Origin: CAXBGS01 sp963975425
GTDB taxonomy: Bacteria; Planctomycetota; Planctomycetia; Pirellulales; Pirellulaceae
NCBI GenBank assembly: GCA_963975425.1
Contig: CAXBGS010000011.1
Coordinates: 62,001-126,000, forward strand
Reading direction: 5' to 3'
DNA length: 64,000 bases
Part shown: piece by piece, positions 55,401-62,933 of the stretch
Layout: the number at the start of each line of letters is the position of its first letter
Position numbering within the stretch: position 1 is the stretch's first letter
Translations under genes and position numbers: made by a program
The notes under the pieces: generated by a model
What the model was told of the DNA's origin: nothing
The model's database searches: none
The model's input: only the letters and a program-made list of their open reading frames with translations

Positions 55401-58400
55401 CGCCCTGGGCAACGGTTCGACCGTTCAAATCACAGGCGACAACGGCGAAACCGTCACCGCGCAGTTCGTCCAAGCCGGAGGCGTCGCATCGACCGGCAAC
55501 GTAGCGATCAGCCTGGTCGACGGCACGGGTGCTCCGCGCACATCAACCAGCTTGGCATCCGAACTTGCCGGTGTCATCAACAGTGCGGTCAGCGGTGTAC
55601 AGGCCATCGGCTTCGGCGGTGAAGTGCTATTCAATGGAACCGTCACGCCCACGATCGCGGTTGCCGGCGGTGGCATTGCAACGGCCGGTAACAACGGGAC
55701 ATTCAACCCAGGTGCGATCGCGATTGCGATTCCTGACTTTGTCTCAGCCGATCAACTGATTTCACAACTGGAAGTCGCGATTCGCGCCGAGAGCATCGCC
55801 GCGACCGCAGCTGGAACGTTGATCGCATTCCCGCTATCGGGTTCGGTCACCCTCGGTGCTGGCCCAGCCTCAACCGCACTACCGCCGCTTTCGGTTGGTG
55901 GCGATGCAAGTGTGGCACCGGATAACGTGGAGGTGTTCTTCCAACCCACCGACTCGACACTGGTCATCGGTCAGCGCATTATTGACGCGATCGACAACGA
56001 TACGACTCTGTTGAACGTCACGGCGGGTCGAGTATTGAACGCGACTCGGTCGATCGAAATCAACGGTGCTTCGTTCAGCGGCCAATCGGCCAGTAACGGT
56101 GCACTAACGCTCGGCGGAAACCGACGTGGTGGTCAGGTCACCGGAATCGAAGTCGTCAACGGCGGCAATCTGTACGCGGTCACGGACGCTGGCGAACTTT
56201 ACGTGGTCCCAGGCGGCCAGCTGAATGGGTCAGGTGCGCGAGGCATCGGCACATTGGTCGACAGCGCCACGGACCTCTTGGGGATCAACTTCACCGGTCT
56301 TCGCAGTGGCCCGATCAGCTATAACGATGGCGAGCTTCGCAGCATCTTGTTCGGCATCACTGGCAATGGCGACATCTATGCGTTCAATACGCTGGGTGAG
56401 CTACAGCCGATTTTCGCTGGCGGTCAGTCGATGATCTCGACCGGCATTGCGGGCGCCCAAGGCTTGGACTTCAGCACGCTGGGGTACAATCTGTGGCACA
56501 CGACCAACCAACGCGGTGACGATCCCGGCCACGGCATCAACGCGCTGCCAAACGGTGCACGCGGCGGCGCGTCGGGCGGCAACAGCCTTGCGTTCTCATT
56601 CGAAGGCGGTGCGTTCAATGGAAATTACCCGTCGAATGTCGAACGGCCGAGTTTCTTTGCCCGCCAAGACGGAGCAGTCCTGGAAGACACGTACAATCTT
56701 CCCGGCGGTGCGAAGGGTGTGATCGAGAGCAACAACTTCTCGCTCGAAGGTGTCGCCTCTGGCGATCAACCGACGTTGTACTTCAACTACTTCGCCAATA
56801 ACGATGGAACCAACGACCGGCTCCGCGTCTACGTGATCAACGAAGCCGGCGTCGAGCATCTTGTCGCCAGCAACAACACGACGCGACAGGCCGGACTCAG
56901 CGACGACGAATTCGACGATCCGAGCCCGGTCGGTGCCTACGCCGATGACATCGATGTCGATGTTCAGCAACTCTTTGACAACACCGGTACCTGGCGACAA
57001 GCTCGAGTTCCGCTGGGCGAATTTGCTGGCGAATCGAACCTCAGCTTGCGAATTGAGTATTCCACCAACGGCCTGACGGAAACGCAATCGACGTCCATCC
57101 GTACCGTCGCTGGTGACATGTTGGTCGAAGGCCAGCAATTGGTCGTCAACGGCGAAGTCTTTACGCTCGACTTTGCACCGACAATTGCGGTACCCGGCGG
57201 AGTGGAATTAGCCGCCGGTGATCCCGCGAACTTGGCAACGATTGTCGTCAACGACCAAGACTATGTTCTGACTGCGGGTCCGCAAACGGTGGGCGCCGGA
57301 CAGATTGCCGTCGACCTGCTTGACGGTACCTTCCCCGGCACGACGGTTGCCGAATTATCAGCCGACCAAGTCGCCCAGACACTCGCGGCCGCGATCCGCC
57401 TGACACCGCCGCCAAACCCCGTCGTCACGGGCGTGTTCTTGTCAGACGAACAAGACGACCCGGCTAATACCAGCGGCGGTCGTAACGACTTGATCTATCA
57501 AGCCACACCGTTGCCATACGAAGGCGGCAACCTGCGTATCGAAGGCACCGGTCGACTCGGAAACGTTGATCTGTCGGGCACAACGGTCAACATCGACGAT
57601 GTCGACCTGTTGCGAGTCAATGTCCAAGCGGGCACAACCATCGGTGTCGATGCCGACTTGGTGTTCAACGCATCACAATCTGCCGCTGTCCGATTCTTCG
57701 ACGCCAACGGCAATGAACTGATTAACAACGTAACGGTGACCAACGGACGCGAAGTCCTGACTGTCGCCGAAGACGGGTTCGTCTACATCGGCATCAGCGG
57801 TCTCGGAAACGAATCATACGATCCGCGCATCGATGGCACCGCGCAACCGGGTCAAGTCGACAGTTATACGGCGACGATCGATATCAACGTTCCGTTGAAT
57901 ATCCTTGTCGACGGCAATGCAATCGAGATGGATGGCATCAGTTCGGTCGACGCGACGCCGGATTCGTTGTTCCAACTGAGCGGTCAATCGCCGATCCAGG
58001 GCACTCCGATCTCAATCAGCCGTTTCATGTCAGCGGCCGAAGTTGCTGACCAGGTCCGCGGGGCCTTGGCCGACCGCTTTACCGGTGGTGACGACTCGTT
58101 GCTGCCTGGCAACGGATCGACCGTTCGTCTTTCCGGACTGACCCTCAACAACCCGGGTCCGTTCGCGGATACCGGCGAACGCTATGGCGACCAATACGGC
58201 GTCAACGACAACACCCGAGCAGCGGTTGCCGCCAGCGGCAATGATTTCGAAGGCATTTACCTTGATGACTTTATCATCGGTTTTGCCGAGCGTGGCGAAC
58301 TGGCGACGTCGTCCAACGCGGTCGTCGACGCATTCGTGGCTGACGAGCGACGCCTGTTCCCACAGCCAGATGACCCGATCAGCAATCTGACGACGGGTTC

Positions 58401-61400
58401 ATACCAGGTCGAAATTCGCGATGCAAGCGAATACGTCGCGTCGGGCGTGAGTTCACAATTCCGTACGTTCGACACGAACCAGCGGCTGACCGATTCACGC
58501 AGCATCACGGCCCGTGGCGCCGCCGAAATCCAAGACGGATTGACCTTTACGATCAACGACGGACGATCCGTCGTGACGTTCGAATTCGATTTGGTCGAAT
58601 CGGCAACCAGTGTTCAGCCCGGCAACGTTCAGATTCCGTTCACGTTGCAATTCGCGGATCCGGTCACGGGTCAACTGCGTCCTCAAACCGCCGCCGAAGT
58701 CGCCGTCAACATTATCGACGCGATCAACCGAGCCGACGTGCAATCGGTGATCGATGTTCCGGCGCTCGCCGCCAGTGGTGTCGACACCAAGAATGATGCG
58801 ACCATCAATTTGTTCGGTGAAGTCGTCATCACCGACCCGAACAACTCGCTGGCGTCGATCAACCGCGAGTCACTGCGTGGTGACGACAACCGCGACCGTG
58901 ACGGACAAGGCGTCATCTTGATCGAAAACAGCCGATTCCTGTTCAATGACCAATACGGTTTGAACATCAACCACGGCTTGACGGCCAACGTCGATGGCAC
59001 CGACACCGAGACGGCCCTTCGTTATCCGCGCAACCTGGTGGAACTGAACACCGAAAGTTTGGTTCCGGGCGTCGTCGTGCAAAGCAACGTGCTGGCGTAC
59101 AACGGGCTTGGCGGTCTGCAAATCGAAGGCATCGATTCGACTATCAGCGAAACGATCAGCGACCCGCTGCCGTTTGAACGGATTGTCAACAATACGATCA
59201 TTGGCGGTACGGTTTCCCGCGGAGCCGAGTCACCGTCAGCGACCTTTGAAGGCATCTTGTTCGATCAGGGTTTGATTTCGTTTGCCGACGTCGTCACCGA
59301 TTTCCAACCCGACGCCGGTGGCAGCCCTCCATCGGTCATTCACCAAGACGCCAGTACCGCGTTGGGTGCGCCGGATTGTAACGGCCGCGGTCCTGAACCC
59401 GCCGATGGACAGTTTTCTGTTTCGATCGGACTGGGCGGATCACTGACCGTCCAGTTCACCGACAACTTGCTGACCGGAAGCGGTGATTCACGTCCCGACT
59501 TGATCATTTTTGAAACCGGAGCCGTTGAGTCGGTCCGCGTCGAAATCAGCCGCGACGGCCTCACGTTCTTTGATGTCGGCATCGTCGGCGGTCTGACGAA
59601 CACAGTCGACTTGGATGCTTTCGGATTTGGCAGCGAGTCACGGTTCTCGTTCGTCCGCGTGACCGACCTGCGTCAAGGCGATACGACCGGCGCACCGCTG
59701 GGCGCCGATATCGATGCGATCGGAGCACTCAGCACCGTTTCGGTCGAGAACTTCACCGCCGGCGGAACGGGTATCAACATTGTGGGCAATGCCGCACCGG
59801 CACTGCTGAACAATGTGATCGCCAACTCCGAACAAGGTATCGAAGTCGACGCAGCCAACGACACATTGCTGCTGGGCGGAAACGCGTTCTATCGAAACAC
59901 CAGCAACGTCCCCACCGGTGTCTCACTGGGCGAATTCCCGCTAGTGCTGACAGATTCCGAAGCGGTCTTTGTGTCGGCATCCGGCCTCGTCTTCGCACCC
60001 GCCGCAGGCGCTAGTATCATCGACAGCTCGATCGACTCGGTGGAAGATCGCCCGAGCTTGACCACGGTCAAGAATCCACTTGGCCTGCCACCGTCGCCAA
60101 TCCTGGCACCGCGTCTGGACGTGAACGGACAGCTGCGAGTTGACGATCCGAACGTGGAAACGCCTAGCGGATTGGGCGAACGAGTCTTCAAGGACCGTGG
60201 GGCATCGGACCGAGGCGATCAAACCGGCCCACGCGTGGTCTTGCTGTCACCGCAAGCACCGAACTTGGGGCTGGACGCTGGCCGCGTCACCGTCCTAGGA
60301 AGTGCACCGGATGCGTTCGAGATTCAGCTGATCGACGGCATCGCGCCGGCGGACATTACGCCAGGCACGGGCATCGACGACCGATCCGTTTCCAGCCAAT
60401 CGGTGCTATTGCTGAAAGACAACCTGCCGCTGATCGAAGGCGTTGATTACCGCTATGGGTATAACCCCAGTACCAATGTCATACGCCTGACACCGATCGC
60501 CGGCGTCTTCGAAGAGAACTCGACTTATGTCATTCGCATGGTCGATGCGAGTGACGCAATTGTGTCCGCTTCCGCTGGCAATTCCTACGTCGACGGGTCT
60601 CGCTTGAACCTGATCGACTTGTCGGGCCAAACGACGACGTTCGAATATGAGACCGGCTTGGTCATGACCATCAACGCGGCCACGACCGGCGAAACCGCGG
60701 ATGGGTTCACGCTGGACGTGTTCGACGGATCAAACACGTTGTTGTTCGAACTGGACAATAATGGCAGCGTCGACCCATCGCGAATCGGCATTTCGATTCC
60801 TCAACTTGGCGATGCCGATCAGATCGCGTCGGCGATTGCAAATACGCTTAGCAATGCGGCCGGGTTGAACCTGACCGTGAACGTTGATGGCAATCGCGTC
60901 CAACTGCTCGGATCATCACCGCTGGCAACCGTTGCGACGAATACCACATCGATCACGACCGCTGGACAAATCGGAACGTCGATCGGATACGGCATCCAGA
61001 TTCCTGCCGAAGGTGCTCGACCTGCCGCGACGATCCAAGATGGGCAAACCTTTATCGTCAGCCGTGGCAGTGCCAGCTCGGTCACATTCGAACTGGACAC
61101 CAACAATCAAGTCGATACGACCGGAGCAACGGCCGTTCGGTTTAGTGCGAATGCAACGCTTGACCAAATCGCCGACGCCATCGTGCGAGCCGTCGGCGGC
61201 GCGGGTCTGGGGCTGGCCCCATCTAACGTCGGATTCGGCCGAGTATTGATCGGTGGTGACGCAAACTATTCGATCGACTTGACCGGTTCCACGCTGCAGC
61301 AAACCGAAGTCCCCGGGGCAGAAGCGACGATTCCTGTCGTGATCCCGATCGACCAGGATGCGAGCGAAGTCGCCCAGACAATTGCCGCCGCGATCGGCAC

Positions 61401-62625
61401 GTCCGGCTTAGCGGGCGTTGCGACATCGGTGGTCGATACACGAGTCTTCATCGAAGGTACCGGCGGCGTCAGCGGCACAGGTGCGGTTGACCTGATCACG
61501 ATTCGTGACGAAGTCGGCAACGAATTGCAGAGCAACCAAGCCAACGGACGAACCGAACTGACGATCTTCGTCGGCAGCGGCTTTGACTACGGTGACGCAC
61601 CGTCACCTTACGCGTCGCTGCAATCACAGGGTGGCCCACGTCACGCAGTCGATCCGACACTCTCGTTCGGTCCAACCGTGGACGCCGATGCCGATGCAGA
61701 AGTGCTTGACGGTGACAACGACGATGGCATCGTCGTCGCCAGCGTGCTGCAAGCCGGATTCAGCACCAACGTCTCGATCAATATTAACGCCGATGCGGGC
61801 CGAACATTCTACGTCGACGCATGGTTCGACTGGGATGCCGACGGACAATTCGAGGTCAGCGAGCGACTGCAATTCGGTTCCGCCGGAACAGGCCGCAGCG
61901 TGCTGGGTGTGGGCACGAACACGATCTCGGTCAATGTGCCTGCATTCGCCGCCAATGGCGAAACGTACGCACGATTCCGCCTCAGCGAATCGGACTCGAC
62001 CGGACCGACCGGTGACGCGACCAGCGGTGAAGTCGAAGACGTTCGCTTGCTGATCGGAAGCAATCCGTTCCAGAACCCCGCCGGACGCTTAGACGTCAAC
62101 GGCGACGGTAACGTGACACCGATTGATGCGTTCCAAATCGTCAACGCCTTGAATCGTGCCGGCGGAAATATTGATCTCAGTATCACGCCGACACCATCCG
62201 GCTTGCCGCGTTTCCCCGATGTCAATGCCGACGGACGGGTCACGCCAAGTGACGCGTTTGCGGTCATCAACGCACTCAGCCTGGGAACCATTACTGGCGG
62301 CGGAGCTGAAGGCGAACAAATCGCTAGCAACTACGTGCCGACAGCCAACGGCGTGTTCGCATCCAGTGCCACCGTGCTGGGTGATCGCTTGATGACCCCG
62401 TCCACAATCACGTCAGACCCGGTCACGTCAGACCCGGTCGCGACGGCGCAGCCAGAATCAACCATCGATGACGATGAAGACAAATCGACGAGCGTGTTTG
62501 ATCACGCTTCGGTTGTCCAACTCGAAGGCTTGATGGATGACTTGGCAGCCGACGCGGTACAACGACAAGACGACTCCTCTGAAGACAGCACCAGTGTGTT
62601 GGACCGACTTTTCGCCCAGCTGTAA
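46417..62625 (+). CDS. Giant LEPR-type protein with pseudo-metzincin, PPC, beta-helix, GEVED and dockerin parts
   Basis: I prefer the ATG at 46417, which has GAGG 7 bases upstream, over a GTG at 46393. The 5402-residue product has a long basic leader and SLETRQLLAGPD, the LE-x-R-x-LL motif. Around residues 620-765 it resembles a metzincin protease, but the zinc motif is AMFAVGQLLGYGY (F749, A750, Q753, Y759) and so is catalytically dead. A PPC-like domain follows (about 788-909), then right-handed beta-helix segments (for example GDWGGIDFRGDLD and NNSLTNNAINGMQV), repeated DGxTFxVxxGxxxVTFEFD modules, an Ala-rich helical insert (nt 53790-53985), a GEVED domain (about 5056-5215; FDYGDAPSPY to GEVEDVRLLI) and a dockerin pair (DVNGDGNVTPIDAFQIVNAL, DVNADGRVTPSDAFAVINAL). 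It is probably an exported structural or adhesive protein. Confidence 0.87.
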   Translation: MTLRKPHISSPLDQSASGQSAPDELISTGRGTRGEKSRLRDRLRRKRRENRHALIESLETRQLLAGPDLIGIQPNEGSLLQDGTQLTVSPRELVFQFDDNANIDPDTLSALRITRAGEDRVFESATATSDLGTSSQVLFEFRAQAQGSVGNGIQVQFEVSDRPNNPTPIITVSDRIITIDVNSSDLSPTRASDLVSAVNNNDAANDLIEIIQVSGPSQGVVGKSVQDGLVLTLDGANAAQAVTDFGTNGAVQVRLVSQLPGADGRGIVVQVDRQDFGGPANPVIVVTDRNIRIQLNRAVGNETTAAQLINAINNNPDASSLLSASLEQGSGNTLIGNRGTSYSPLSLSGVSDVVVEPGFVGLGDSPREVVFRFAEPLPDDNYQIDILGSGPLALLNVDGEAFMDGVSETLNFSINLGPQVLAVVPEPVRRNADGSLSPATGKIEVHFNDDDLEPSLATNPAFYQLVYTRDTVSNAATATAPADAVVTPTSVQYNSITNIVTLDFGRPLSRMPDTVNPGQFLTGAARLRVGTSDDLPAPPTEIAISVDAGDSFDTSVGIDLTSQQSVRLSGEIFNTSPFELELPGPNLPGTRNIRPDDPTRLTRSVPLDYLRNAADTVDGISVVQYNFASSWLGDDPSRQGIVADTTYTNVITEQQRQRVREVLTLYSEYLGINFVEVEGSPTSDAFFSIAVGDLYGGDERVDSGQGGIAVVTRDRDLDGIDDLAVMDFQDFDESIDDQFGGEFFRGAMFAVGQLLGYGYADDLPQPVSQSTDFIFTPGSDNEASFPSPADIVHGQYLYRPDSTDIDLYRFTLQSSGKLSVETIAERLGAPSLLDSALRLYREDGNGSFVEIAQNDDYFSNDSLIEMDVAAGNYVIGVSANGNNSYDPSISGTGFGGRSEGEYELRIDFRPNVTNSITDTTGVALDGDADNRPGGLFDFWFLPADANNTIYVDKAASGASGNLLGTIGNPYREIDQAIAAASPGDTIRVIGNGGADGRIETLADNLSYHIGFASNGVPLEDGSSLDLPQGVHMTIDSGAVLKMSRSRLGVGSVSPLIDASDTSLQVLGTPTIIGANGLPARDSSGEIIPGSVYFTSINDDAIGGGNAPAFTPAPGAGDWGGIDFRGDLDAADEQRRNRENEGVFLNHIQFADMRYGGGSVSIGGRQVVVSPIDMATTRPTIINSSITESADAAIAATPDSFAETRFTSSFFQGGGEFTPDYSRIGPEIHGNHVTGNSINGLFVRLVTRTGDVLETITQSTRFDDTDIPHVLTENLVIEGTAGGPIIQSSAPSSLLVRFTSTPTGNVPAGTYVYRLTNVDQNGLESAASQATVPFTLTDTGGIILNQLPTVGAGNDFTGRNLYRATVDPATQLPGPFTLVQNLNSSDTTFVDRASAGTIPLSGDGAVLRSRLDASLVIDPGTVIKIDGARIEARFGANLIAEGTPGVPIIFTSLEDQRYGGGGTFDTNERGGQATTDPNEIRGDWGGIYVGHGSSASLDNVVVAGAGGTTRIEGGFASFNAIEVHQAELRLANSTLEYNADGRGDPAGDRVGRGENAAGSVFVRAATPIIVGNNFANSDSAALTFDLNSLNSQEVNDPGRSTGGLDRVNVVGNTGPLIQNNSLTNNAINGMQVRGGQLVTGGVWDDVDIVHVVTDTIEIPNQHINGGLRLRSDARGSLVVKFENGEDTSAGIVVGGSLLTAADQLRDIRDRIGGSLQIIGHPDFPVVLTALADDTAGAGFTRDGRPQVDTNNDGIAGTSLGDQSEADGFAQLPAGPEVDRGLTIDNDVNVNTIGYFEATPQDGHLTTSTGVTVLDSTTGQVAVNQNYFFDFATYVLVGNTVTRLSATTITQPATLVGEDIVESQGTFAGQNGTINWTAQTTFRDGVAVMFSSLEMESADGSPLGDVRIANFFHPDVGIPGQENLYLSGTPGNRDFRAVTYQIDQRFGFGHGGYYVDDGQNLVNATYLGFAADTFANLETDIAADAINYTVAGTIDQVTLPPIVDPNIGQVFGTGDVNTAFAWQVDADSTSATVTSFVELIEQASAITNSVALPQPGAYNGIVIREAAHDRNVAAIAEQEPVRTAVVNTNSIPSQSQFLGEIAPNEQSGDENRRLGFIVDGAITTKDDIDVYSFVAESGTEVWLDIDRTGNSLDSVIELIDANGQVLAASNDSLLAEDPNNQTADGRNLAIFANTARGLNPDAAQPLSVVAERLAAQQITISGSIANATGGNLTLSIDGETQSITVPVNTFLSDPASAIATALETLSSQADVATDLGNITGSLLRRSAGGDFVIQLQFDPDLFVGRRVPTIQISTVAITGATATSSVEDILLGSQIQDQYSSNPKDAGMRIVLPGESNTRNLYHIRVRSSNTRDGLDLNALVNGDVRGGLTSGRYELQVRLQEDNETAGTQVSLADVRYATNGIQIIGQPFHSPLLGEEYETDAANDSLANAQPLGPYGLANDAATVAAIATAEADILAAQAAIAAATTTAQLETARQQLAVAQTALLDAQAQISPLQSDQLAKSFAGVIDSATDVDWYRFEIRYDNLTRDNAALYLSTVFDLDYADNFARSDMALYVFNAAGQLILVGGDSNIADDLPGSATGNDSADLSRGSADTGDPYIGAAELIEGTYYVAVSNQRQVPLPLDQFFNAGSANPLLRLEPIDSVTRIAEDHINSFGGGTASLPIVPVLFDENSIVDYTLGDVNLYVNTGTSLVSVNPFTGDINGTIGNFSDEIEEIAFRSNGELFSYSGFGQRQQNDTNWFYYRIDTSDASLSAPLSAGAGITTFEAVRNVDPTTGVVTTQVVPADTGYNVDAITIAAQGGLERGFFVGDRTLGLSSDALQSGARYDDNVLYAFAPESGLATGPTVVFQNGVSGAATSPREVGKINTDPADDPNVPLGTVLTELPNVLGFGSPATLAANGIQVPNLVDGDRFIITEILADGTPSSVTFEFNSGINLSATGSGAPIIDGQTVTVDGNIFEFETGQRLVLSDASPLGALGNGSTVQITGDNGETVTAQFVQAGGVASTGNVAISLVDGTGAPRTSTSLASELAGVINSAVSGVQAIGFGGEVLFNGTVTPTIAVAGGGIATAGNNGTFNPGAIAIAIPDFVSADQLISQLEVAIRAESIAATAAGTLIAFPLSGSVTLGAGPASTALPPLSVGGDASVAPDNVEVFFQPTDSTLVIGQRIIDAIDNDTTLLNVTAGRVLNATRSIEINGASFSGQSASNGALTLGGNRRGGQVTGIEVVNGGNLYAVTDAGELYVVPGGQLNGSGARGIGTLVDSATDLLGINFTGLRSGPISYNDGELRSILFGITGNGDIYAFNTLGELQPIFAGGQSMISTGIAGAQGLDFSTLGYNLWHTTNQRGDDPGHGINALPNGARGGASGGNSLAFSFEGGAFNGNYPSNVERPSFFARQDGAVLEDTYNLPGGAKGVIESNNFSLEGVASGDQPTLYFNYFANNDGTNDRLRVYVINEAGVEHLVASNNTTRQAGLSDDEFDDPSPVGAYADDIDVDVQQLFDNTGTWRQARVPLGEFAGESNLSLRIEYSTNGLTETQSTSIRTVAGDMLVEGQQLVVNGEVFTLDFAPTIAVPGGVELAAGDPANLATIVVNDQDYVLTAGPQTVGAGQIAVDLLDGTFPGTTVAELSADQVAQTLAAAIRLTPPPNPVVTGVFLSDEQDDPANTSGGRNDLIYQATPLPYEGGNLRIEGTGRLGNVDLSGTTVNIDDVDLLRVNVQAGTTIGVDADLVFNASQSAAVRFFDANGNELINNVTVTNGREVLTVAEDGFVYIGISGLGNESYDPRIDGTAQPGQVDSYTATIDINVPLNILVDGNAIEMDGISSVDATPDSLFQLSGQSPIQGTPISISRFMSAAEVADQVRGALADRFTGGDDSLLPGNGSTVRLSGLTLNNPGPFADTGERYGDQYGVNDNTRAAVAASGNDFEGIYLDDFIIGFAERGELATSSNAVVDAFVADERRLFPQPDDPISNLTTGSYQVEIRDASEYVASGVSSQFRTFDTNQRLTDSRSITARGAAEIQDGLTFTINDGRSVVTFEFDLVESATSVQPGNVQIPFTLQFADPVTGQLRPQTAAEVAVNIIDAINRADVQSVIDVPALAASGVDTKNDATINLFGEVVITDPNNSLASINRESLRGDDNRDRDGQGVILIENSRFLFNDQYGLNINHGLTANVDGTDTETALRYPRNLVELNTESLVPGVVVQSNVLAYNGLGGLQIEGIDSTISETISDPLPFERIVNNTIIGGTVSRGAESPSATFEGILFDQGLISFADVVTDFQPDAGGSPPSVIHQDASTALGAPDCNGRGPEPADGQFSVSIGLGGSLTVQFTDNLLTGSGDSRPDLIIFETGAVESVRVEISRDGLTFFDVGIVGGLTNTVDLDAFGFGSESRFSFVRVTDLRQGDTTGAPLGADIDAIGALSTVSVENFTAGGTGINIVGNAAPALLNNVIANSEQGIEVDAANDTLLLGGNAFYRNTSNVPTGVSLGEFPLVLTDSEAVFVSASGLVFAPAAGASIIDSSIDSVEDRPSLTTVKNPLGLPPSPILAPRLDVNGQLRVDDPNVETPSGLGERVFKDRGASDRGDQTGPRVVLLSPQAPNLGLDAGRVTVLGSAPDAFEIQLIDGIAPADITPGTGIDDRSVSSQSVLLLKDNLPLIEGVDYRYGYNPSTNVIRLTPIAGVFEENSTYVIRMVDASDAIVSASAGNSYVDGSRLNLIDLSGQTTTFEYETGLVMTINAATTGETADGFTLDVFDGSNTLLFELDNNGSVDPSRIGISIPQLGDADQIASAIANTLSNAAGLNLTVNVDGNRVQLLGSSPLATVATNTTSITTAGQIGTSIGYGIQIPAEGARPAATIQDGQTFIVSRGSASSVTFELDTNNQVDTTGATAVRFSANATLDQIADAIVRAVGGAGLGLAPSNVGFGRVLIGGDANYSIDLTGSTLQQTEVPGAEATIPVVIPIDQDASEVAQTIAAAIGTSGLAGVATSVVDTRVFIEGTGGVSGTGAVDLITIRDEVGNELQSNQANGRTELTIFVGSGFDYGDAPSPYASLQSQGGPRHAVDPTLSFGPTVDADADAEVLDGDNDDGIVVASVLQAGFSTNVSININADAGRTFYVDAWFDWDADGQFEVSERLQFGSAGTGRSVLGVGTNTISVNVPAFAANGETYARFRLSESDSTGPTGDATSGEVEDVRLLIGSNPFQNPAGRLDVNGDGNVTPIDAFQIVNALNRAGGNIDLSITPTPSGLPRFPDVNADGRVTPSDAFAVINALSLGTITGGGAEGEQIASNYVPTANGVFASSATVLGDRLMTPSTITSDPVTSDPVATAQPESTIDDDEDKSTSVFDHASVVQLEGLMDDLAADAVQRQDDSSEDSTSVLDRLFAQL

Positions 62626-62933
62626 TCGATGAACCGAAACGACATGACGCTTCAGGAAAAACGGGGGGTCCGCCAAGGCCCCCCGAGTTTCCCCAATGCT
62701 GAATGACACCTTGCCAAGCGCGCACACAACGCTCGGCAAATGCGAATCGCCCGACAACAGTAAATTGCACGAAAAGAGCAGTCGAGCTCTCAACTCGGCA
62801 GACGTGCGAGACGTGGTGACGTACGGGCAACGACGACTCAGAGCAAAATTAACGATCAAAACGTTTAGAACGATCGTCGGTGACCTTTCGTATTGTTATA
62901 GGATCAGGAGATCGAACGGACGATAGATCGACA
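62626..62933. other. Intergenic region between giant gene and metalloprotease gene
   Basis: The first part holds a GC-rich hairpin (62662-62685). A second, imperfect inverted repeat with TTGCCAAGCG and CGCTCGGCAA arms lies at about 62711-62742. An AGGAG at 62906-62910 is too far (24 bases) from the next ATG to be its ribosome binding site. No small gene is supported. Confidence 0.5.
62662..62685. terminator. Probable intrinsic terminator of the giant gene
   Basis: CGGGGGGTCC and GGCCCCCCG form a strong GC stem around the short loop GCCAA, 37 bases after the giant gene stop, followed by a short T-run (GTTT). The stem is preceded by AAAAA, so it could also work in the opposite direction. Confidence 0.6.
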
